A stretch of DNA of 64,000 nt, from IMG/VR virus record IMGVR_UViG_3300027893_000003, positions 1 through 64,000 of that record; one strand, written 5' to 3'. Below, piece by piece: positions 17,691-23,607 of the stretch. The position numbers and the translations under genes were made by a program. The DNA comes from a virus. The notes under the pieces were generated by a model. The model searched no databases. It saw only the letters and a program-made list of their open reading frames with translations, and was not told the DNA's origin. Numbering within the stretch: the stretch's first letter is position 1; each line of letters begins with the position of its first letter.

Positions 17691-18375
17691 GTTACTGATT
17701 AAAGTCATAGGTATTGGTGGAGTTGGTACAGTCCTAGCTGATAAACTCTCTAGATTTCTAAATTATGGAAACGGATTTGAAGCTAGGATTACCTTCATAG
17801 ATGGAGATACTTTCGAACCAAAGAACCGAGATAGACAGGAGTTTTTGATCGCTGGTGGCAAGAAATCAATAGTTAAGGCCACCGAATTTCAAGAGAAATA
17901 CACAGAATTAAATTACTCTGCATTTGATGATTATGTTGACCGTAGTAACGTAGAGTCGCTCATTAAGTCGGGAGATATAGTCTTCGTATGCGTTGATAAT
18001 CATAAGACGAGAAAAATTATCTCAGATCATACCAAAACACTCAATGACATTATTGTTATATCAGGAGGGAATGAGTACACTGATGGCAATGTCCAAATCT
18101 TTGTGAGAAAGGGGGGTAGAAACATAACTCCGTCATTGAGTGATTATCATCCGGAAATTGAACATCCAATAGATAGAACACCGGGTGAGATGAGTTGCGA
18201 GGAGTTATCCCAATCAGAACCACAATTATTCTTTACAAATTTAGGAGTTGCAACATTTATGTGTTTTGCATTCTACAATACTGTTGTGAAGAATAATGCC
18301 AATTACTCTGAAGTGTATTTCGATGTTCTATCAATGAGAGCTGATCCTAAAACTAGAAAACCACTAGAGAATTAA
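17680..18375 (+). CDS. E1-like/ThiF adenylyltransferase, PRTRC-D-like
   Basis: Rossmann adenylation domain that would activate the C-terminal glycine of the Ubl. GIGGVG (11-16) binds ATP. FIDGDTFEPKNRDRQEF has the acidic residue and Asn/Arg finger of ThiF/E1. VDNHKTRK matches the D-x-N-x3-R motif. MSCEELS (Cys173) is a candidate thioester cysteine. At 231 aa it is a minimal E1. ATG 17680 has GGAGGGG at about 8 nt; it overlaps the JAB gene by 11 nt and the Ubl gene follows after 13 nt. Confidence 0.88.
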   Translation: MMTELLIKVIGIGGVGTVLADKLSRFLNYGNGFEARITFIDGDTFEPKNRDRQEFLIAGGKKSIVKATEFQEKYTELNYSAFDDYVDRSNVESLIKSGDIVFVCVDNHKTRKIISDHTKTLNDIIVISGGNEYTDGNVQIFVRKGGRNITPSLSDYHPEIEHPIDRTPGEMSCEELSQSEPQLFFTNLGVATFMCFAFYNTVVKNNANYSEVYFDVLSMRADPKTRKPLEN

Positions 18376-18388
18376 AAAGGAGATCGGA

Positions 18389-18856
18389 ATGGCTAGTTTT
18401 ACTAGAGAACAACTGGCAGAGAAGACTGTGAAAGAACTTCGAGCAATGGCAAAGAATTTGGGTTGTGTTGGGTACTCCAAGAAACCCAAAGATACTGTTA
18501 TTGACCTTATCCTTGAGAAACAGGGTCCAGTTACGGCGGCTGCTGCTCCCAAAGCTGCACCAAAGGATGACAAACTTACCAAGGCTGAATTTAGCATGCA
18601 GAGTATTCTCACCAAACCAACTGCAAAATTTGGTGATAAGACTACTACAACGATTCGTGTGTCATGTGGTGCTGCCGCTGGAGACTTCAGCGTCTGTGGA
18701 AAGACAGTTGGTGCTGTCTCTGAGTTTCTCAGGGAAGTCTTGAACATAGACCGAATGGCACAGGGAGTTGTCAATGGAAAGACTGTCGATGGCAACTATG
18801 TGCTGAAAGAAGGGGACAATCTCGAATTCCTAAAGGCCGCAGGCCGGAAGGGATAA
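18389..18856 (+). CDS. ubiquitin-like protein with SAP-like N-terminus, 155 aa
   Basis: Residues 8-45 are a SAP-like motif, 48-65 an Ala/Pro/Lys linker, and about 84-155 a beta-grasp domain: TTIRVSCG, DFSVCGKT, helix VGAVSEFLREVLNI, then GVVNGKTV and GDNLEFLKAAGRKG. The pattern VNGK...GDNLEF is typical of ThiS/MoaD/PRTRC-C Ubls, and the chain ends in Gly-Arg-Lys-Gly. Conjugation may use the terminal Gly155, or Gly152 after JAB trimming. It follows the E1 gene directly and precedes a strong hairpin, so it closes the first half of the cassette. Confidence 0.8.
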   Translation: MASFTREQLAEKTVKELRAMAKNLGCVGYSKKPKDTVIDLILEKQGPVTAAAAPKAAPKDDKLTKAEFSMQSILTKPTAKFGDKTTTTIRVSCGAAAGDFSVCGKTVGAVSEFLREVLNIDRMAQGVVNGKTVDGNYVLKEGDNLEFLKAAGRKG

Positions 18857-18870
18857 AAAGTTGTTTAATT

Positions 18871-18906
18871 TGTGGTGGGGCAGGTTATATAACTTGTCCC
18901 ACCACA
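18871..18906 (+). terminator. strong hairpin, probable terminator
   Basis: TGTGGTGGGGCAGGTT pairs with AACTTGTCCCACCACA around an ATAT loop (16 nt each arm with one mismatch). The T-tract after it is short (TTT), so partial termination or mRNA protection is possible. Confidence 0.6.
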
Positions 18907-18913
18907 TTTGGAG

Positions 18914-19381
18914 ATGCTAATAAAGAGTGTATATGTATTTCCCTTCTGGCATCATGGAGACAAACTCGTGGATCTTAAAATTATTGAGAAAGATGAAGAT
19001 CATTACCTTGTTGAAAACGAAAAAGGTGAGAAAATTAAATTGTATATGATTAAACAAGAAGAGCTCGACAAAATTAGGCGTAAAGAAAACCTCAAAGTTG
19101 TTGAGAAATTACACTTTAAAAAGTTGATGCGTCTTATAGATATGTTAGTGACCATTGATGAATCGGAGATTGTCATTGAGCATTATGAGGGAACAGTAAC
19201 ACGTCTAGTTGAGCATTTGAAGGCATGCTACGATGATGTTGGACGGCCAAATTTATTTCACCATTATATAAAGAATCTTGATCCAATACAGTACGGTCGT
19301 GCTCAGACGTTTCGTGAAGAAACCAAGAGTTTGTTAGAGAGGGTTCGAGAAATAATTGAACTCAAAAATAGTTTAAAATAA
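18914..19381 (+). CDS. hypothetical protein in the conjugation cassette, about 155 aa
   Basis: N-terminal 45 residues look like a small beta barrel (DKLVDLKIIEKDEDHYLVEN); the rest is helical and charged. Not recognised. Start uncertain: ATG 18914 has GGAG directly against it, and an in-frame TTG at 18908 lacks a site. It lies between the Ubl and the second E1, bounded by hairpins on both sides. Confidence 0.65.
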   Translation: MLIKSVYVFPFWHHGDKLVDLKIIEKDEDHYLVENEKGEKIKLYMIKQEELDKIRRKENLKVVEKLHFKKLMRLIDMLVTIDESEIVIEHYEGTVTRLVEHLKACYDDVGRPNLFHHYIKNLDPIQYGRAQTFREETKSLLERVREIIELKNSLK

Positions 19382-19384
19382 CTG

Positions 19385-19415
19385 GTGACCGAGGTCATTT
19401 ATTGATCTCGGTCAC
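19385..19415 (+). terminator. hairpin, probable terminator
   Basis: GTGACCGAG pairs with CTCGGTCAC, extended by TCA/TGA around a short loop, followed by TATTCTCT. Located between the 18914 gene and the second E1 gene. Confidence 0.6.
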
Positions 19416-19453
19416 TATTCTCTAAATGAAGAACAAACAATAAAGGATCGAGC

Positions 19454-20323
19454 GTGAAACAAAGAATCGCAATCCTTGGAATTGGATCTTTAGGCGGTTA
19501 TCTAGCTGAAAGTTTGGCTAGTACTGATAACATAAAAGAACTAATTTTAATTGATCCAGATATTGTACGAGAGAAAAATATTAGAAATTCGATTTATACA
19601 AAACGAGACATTGGAGATTTAAAGGTAAATGCTTTATATAATCACTTGAAGTCTTTTAATGAAGATATTATAATGGCAATATCCAGAGAAAAATTTATAG
19701 AAGGAGAAACCGAACTTCCTACCTGTGACCTGGTTATAGATTGCAGAGACTATGTCTATGACCGAGGCAATATAATAGATATTCGAGCATCTATTTCTGG
19801 CCGATACCTTATTATCGACTGTCGAAAAAATATAAACTATCCTTTTAATTATGACGGCAGATATAACCTACCTTTAAAGAAAAACGATCTTAAAAATGCT
19901 GCATTACAACTTGCTATCTTGATTGATAGTAATAGTATCATTAATCAATGGATAGCTAACCAAGAAATATATGAAATAAGTTTAGATCATCATGCAAAAG
20001 CAATTAGTAGAGATATTCAGGACAAAAGTAGAGATACAGATTTAATTTATGAACCTGATATAGATGATTCTAGATTGCTAAAGTTAGAGCAAAGTTTTCG
20101 CCCAATTATGGAAATAAATCAAGAGAGAGATGTTAAAGTTTGCTTGGGTGAGAGGGAAAGACATGTTGGTTGCAAGATTGTTCCCAGAGGCCAATTAAAT
20201 ACCCCTCAGGCTGTAGTTGATAATTTAAAATCAGTAATGAATCTCTATCCGTTTGAAAGAAATTTTGTGATTAGAGTTGAGGAAAATTATATTCAGTTAC
20301 TATTTGTTACTGGTGGTGCGTAA
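19454..20323 (+). CDS. second E1/ThiF-like protein ending in Gly-Gly-Ala
   Basis: 289 aa. ILGIGSLGGYLAES (7-20) is a nucleotide-binding loop; ILIDPDIVREKNIRNSIY (31-48) supplies the Asp and Asn/Arg of the ThiF fold, and VIDCRDYVYDR the later D/R motif. It is distinct from the 17680 E1. The C-terminal 65 residues could be a separate small domain (strand DVKVCLG, helix AVVDNLKSVMN, strands NFVIRV and IQLLFV) and end in TGGA, which resembles a Ubl tail. Whether it is a genuine E1-Ubl fusion is inference. GTG start with AAGGA at 7 nt; its stop overlaps the E2-like gene by one base. Confidence 0.78.
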   Translation: MKQRIAILGIGSLGGYLAESLASTDNIKELILIDPDIVREKNIRNSIYTKRDIGDLKVNALYNHLKSFNEDIIMAISREKFIEGETELPTCDLVIDCRDYVYDRGNIIDIRASISGRYLIIDCRKNINYPFNYDGRYNLPLKKNDLKNAALQLAILIDSNSIINQWIANQEIYEISLDHHAKAISRDIQDKSRDTDLIYEPDIDDSRLLKLEQSFRPIMEINQERDVKVCLGERERHVGCKIVPRGQLNTPQAVVDNLKSVMNLYPFERNFVIRVEENYIQLLFVTGGA

Positions 20324-20667
20324 TGGAACAGATATTAGATTATAATACGTATCTTGTTCCGGGAAGATTTTTCTACAAGGATGAAACATTTAGAATTTCT
20401 AGAATTAATAATGATTACATTGTAACTAATTATAAAATTTACCTTGTAGATGGTTATATCAGTAAGGTGATCATTAATGCAAAGCATCCAAATGCGAATC
20501 CTGATACTGGAGAACTTTGCTTAGATGAGAAGATTAAGAGGCAGAAATACGACGAAAAATTTAGGCAATTTATTGAGATGGTAATATGTAATTTCTATCT
20601 CGACGATTGTTATTTCAAACCATGGTTAGATTTTAGTTGGGAGGAATATGATGCCAAGTCTTCTTGA
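20323..20667 (+). CDS. minimal E2 ubiquitin-conjugating-like protein, 114 aa
   Basis: Residues 49-69 read like a canonical E2 active site: AKHPNANPDTGELCLDE, with HPN at 55-57 and candidate catalytic Cys66 nine residues after the Asn, close to the HPN-x7/8-CLD layout of eukaryotic E2s. Strands before it (FRISRINNDYIV, KIYLVDG, SKVIINA) match the UBC beta-meander, and a Trp/Pro-containing C-terminal helix region follows. At 114 aa it is shorter than usual (about 150). It is fused head-to-tail with the second E1 and overlaps the RNA polymerase beta' gene by 20 nt. No activity can be proven from sequence. Confidence 0.75.
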   Translation: MEQILDYNTYLVPGRFFYKDETFRISRINNDYIVTNYKIYLVDGYISKVIINAKHPNANPDTGELCLDEKIKRQKYDEKFRQFIEMVICNFYLDDCYFKPWLDFSWEEYDAKSS

Positions 20668-23356
20668 CATTAATAAGTTTTCGGAGGAGCTAAAACAAGT
20701 AAGTTCAACGAAAATGATGAGCAAGAAGAAGTTCCATCCGAAGGGTTTATTCTCTGAACAAATCTTTGGACCAGTTAGGAATTATACATGCCAGTGTGGC
20801 ACGTATTATGGAATTTCTGGTGCTGGTGGAACTTGTGCTATTTGTGAGGTAGATATTGTTAATAGTGATGAGAGGAGAAGGAGATTTGCTAGAATAGTTC
20901 TTCCATTTCCAGTTGTCAATCCGATTTTCTATGAGTTAATAGTTGATATTGGAGGTTCAAAAGTAAAAGGACTTCTGGATGATTTAATGAAGAATGAACA
21001 AAGTATTTTATTTGTACGAGAAGATGAATATGGAGTAGCCACTAGTGAATCTGCGGTTCCGAAAGATGCAGAAAAATTTGAGAAGATAGAGGCAATTGGA
21101 AAATTAATAGGGGATCTCTCCCATATGTTTGTTGAGGATGGAATTCTGGAGTGGAAAGTTATTCGAGATAATTTGGATAAGATGTTCATACATAATGTGC
21201 TTGTGTTGCCCCCTGATCTTAGACCAGCAGCGAAAAATATTGAAAGAAACAACCAAGTGGTTGATCAGATAAATAGATATTATATTCAGATATTGACGAA
21301 AAAAGAAATTATGAGAGATACAATAGTTGATATACATAGAGATAAGAAACTATTCTATAGTTACTTTACTCAAATTCAGAAAGATGTAAATGAGTTATAT
21401 TCACATATTATCTCTAAATTAGCAAAGAAAGAAGGTCTTATTAGGGGAAATATTTTAGGAAAAAGAATTGACTTTTCTGGTCGGGCAGTGATAATTCCTG
21501 ATCCGGTATTGAATTTAGATGAGTGTGTTTTGCCTTACCTAATGTTTCTTGAATTATTTAAACTGCAGATATCAAAGAAACTCATTGAGATTGGTAGATT
21601 TAAGTTATTAAATGATGCAATTGATTTTGTTGATGATTGTATAGAAACGAAGTCACCAGTCCTATACCGAGTTTGTGAAGAAATTGCCAAAGATGAGGTT
21701 TGTTTATTAAATAGGCAACCATCGTTACACAGATTAAGTATGATGGGTTTTAATGTTAAGATATCTCTAGACAATGTTATTAAGATTCATCCACTTGCTT
21801 GCCCTGGTTTTAATGCTGATTTTGATGGTGACCAGATGGCAGTCTATATTCCAATCTCTGAGCAATCAAAACAAGAAGTTAGAGAGAAATTTCTAATAAC
21901 AAGAAACTTAAGCAATCCTGCGAATGAGAGTTTAGCGACAACCCCTAGTCAAGACATAATTCTTGGAGTATATGCTCTAACAAGTGATAGCTTTCTAGAT
22001 TTATCAAATGAAGTTGAATTTAAGGGAGAGAAAATTAGTGAGGGAATTAAAATATTTAATGAGTGTCTGCCGGTTGATTATCCTTTAGTCAACGAAGCAA
22101 TCAGAAAAAGAAAATTGATGAAGATACTCAATGATATTAAATCTAAATATCCTGTTGATATTATTAAGCAAGTTCTTGATAGAATAAAATTTATTGGTTT
22201 CAAGTATTCAACTTTATTTGGTGCGACCATGTCTCTTGACTCATTTAATGGAGATTTAACAAAAATAAAGCACGAAATCTATTCTGATCATAGTATAAGA
22301 CATCAGATTGAGATGATCTCAAATGATGAGACTACAAGATCACTTAAAGATAGTTTTAAATATTCATATATGGTTGAGTCTGGAGCAAGAGGTAGTTGGG
22401 ATCAAGTCAGGCAGATAATTCTAACTAGAGGGTTTATCTCTAATTTTAGGGGTCAGATTCTTCCAACTCCAATAAAACATAGTCTTTTAGAAGGTCTGAC
22501 TGAGGAAGAATTTTTCAATTCTACATATGGTTGTAGAAAAGGATTACTTGATGTCGCACTTAATACTGGAGCATCTGGATATCTTTCGAGAAAACTAATT
22601 TTTGCTTGTGCAAATCTTCAGATAGGAGACCATGAAGATTGTGGAACAAATGATCTTCTTTTAGTTTACGTAAAAGATAATAAGAAAGCTAGAATGTTGA
22701 CTTATAGATATTATGATAATAATGGTGTTTTGGAGATGATAACGAAGGAAAATTATTTAGATTTAGTTGGAAAGGTTATTCACATAAGGAGTCCAATCTT
22801 TTGTACAAGTCCAAAAATATGTAAGAAATGTTATGGAGAATTATATAAAGTTTTAAATAGCAGATTCATTGGGGTCATTGCTGCACAAAGTTTAGGGGAG
22901 TGTAATACTCAATTGGTTCTTAGAACGTTCCACACATCTGGAGTAGCCCATGTAAAAGAAGGTGAACAAGCAGATGATGAAGCTGTAAGGCAGATGGATA
23001 TCATTGGTGATCTTGCGAGTGCATCAAAACTTCTACATAAATTCGATAATAAGAATTATGTAGATATTGTATCAGATCTCTTTGATGTCTATAACACAAA
23101 TAGAAATATTCATCATGTTCATTTTGAATGTGTTGTATCCCAGTTGATGTGGAAAGGAATTAGGAAGTGGAGATTAATAGAAGGTAGAGAAAAATTATCT
23201 CCTGAGTATCACTCGGTGCAGAAAGTTCCAAGTTATGAAAGTTGGTTATTAGGTTTAGCATTTTCAAGACCAAAACAGCATATCTTAAAAGGAATCTTAC
23301 AACCAGGAAGATATTATGGTGTTATGGATAAGATTTTATGTGGGAGAGACTTGTGA
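20648..23356 (+). CDS. DNA-directed RNA polymerase beta' subunit (phage-encoded)
   Basis: Catalytic large subunit of a multisubunit RNA polymerase. The Mg-binding motif NADFDGDQMAVY is at about 389-400. Clamp zinc cysteines are YTCQCG and CAICEV near the N-terminus. The second zinc site is EDCGT ... CTSPKICKKCYG, and the trigger-loop region is GVIAAQSLGECNTQ ... LRTFHTSGVA. These are bacterial-type motifs. At 902 aa it is much shorter than bacterial beta' (about 1200-1400), losing insertions and C-terminal parts. It is a single chain, unlike the split subunits of phiKZ-type phages. ATG 20648 or 20651 follows GGGAGG. Beta is at 23582. Confidence 0.95.
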   Translation: MMPSLLDINKFSEELKQVSSTKMMSKKKFHPKGLFSEQIFGPVRNYTCQCGTYYGISGAGGTCAICEVDIVNSDERRRRFARIVLPFPVVNPIFYELIVDIGGSKVKGLLDDLMKNEQSILFVREDEYGVATSESAVPKDAEKFEKIEAIGKLIGDLSHMFVEDGILEWKVIRDNLDKMFIHNVLVLPPDLRPAAKNIERNNQVVDQINRYYIQILTKKEIMRDTIVDIHRDKKLFYSYFTQIQKDVNELYSHIISKLAKKEGLIRGNILGKRIDFSGRAVIIPDPVLNLDECVLPYLMFLELFKLQISKKLIEIGRFKLLNDAIDFVDDCIETKSPVLYRVCEEIAKDEVCLLNRQPSLHRLSMMGFNVKISLDNVIKIHPLACPGFNADFDGDQMAVYIPISEQSKQEVREKFLITRNLSNPANESLATTPSQDIILGVYALTSDSFLDLSNEVEFKGEKISEGIKIFNECLPVDYPLVNEAIRKRKLMKILNDIKSKYPVDIIKQVLDRIKFIGFKYSTLFGATMSLDSFNGDLTKIKHEIYSDHSIRHQIEMISNDETTRSLKDSFKYSYMVESGARGSWDQVRQIILTRGFISNFRGQILPTPIKHSLLEGLTEEEFFNSTYGCRKGLLDVALNTGASGYLSRKLIFACANLQIGDHEDCGTNDLLLVYVKDNKKARMLTYRYYDNNGVLEMITKENYLDLVGKVIHIRSPIFCTSPKICKKCYGELYKVLNSRFIGVIAAQSLGECNTQLVLRTFHTSGVAHVKEGEQADDEAVRQMDIIGDLASASKLLHKFDNKNYVDIVSDLFDVYNTNRNIHHVHFECVVSQLMWKGIRKWRLIEGREKLSPEYHSVQKVPSYESWLLGLAFSRPKQHILKGILQPGRYYGVMDKILCGRDL

Positions 23357-23607
23357 TGAAGGTGGAAGGACTTCTATATTCGTTTGATGTGTCTTGTCAA
23401 ACTAGACAATTTACTAGAAGGAGATTACTAAGATTCATAAGATTAAATGCTCATTTATTAAAAGATCATGATCTTTATGGGTGGATTTCAAGAAAAATTG
23501 ATAGAAACTATATGAGTGATCTTACAGACGGAGATGTAATAAGGTTTGTAACATGGATTATAAAAAAGACTGGAGGAAAAGTTGAACATACTCAATCCGT
23601 ATTTTAA
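23356..23607 (+). CDS. small hypothetical protein between RNA polymerase subunits, 83 aa
   Basis: Basic helical protein starting at an ATG that overlaps the beta' stop (TGATG), with GGGAGAG 8 nt upstream. Its end overlaps the beta gene by 26 nt. Not recognised. Tight coupling on both sides suggests an RNA polymerase accessory (assembly, omega- or sigma-like role), but nothing in the sequence proves it. Confidence 0.7.
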   Translation: MKVEGLLYSFDVSCQTRQFTRRRLLRFIRLNAHLLKDHDLYGWISRKIDRNYMSDLTDGDVIRFVTWIIKKTGGKVEHTQSVF

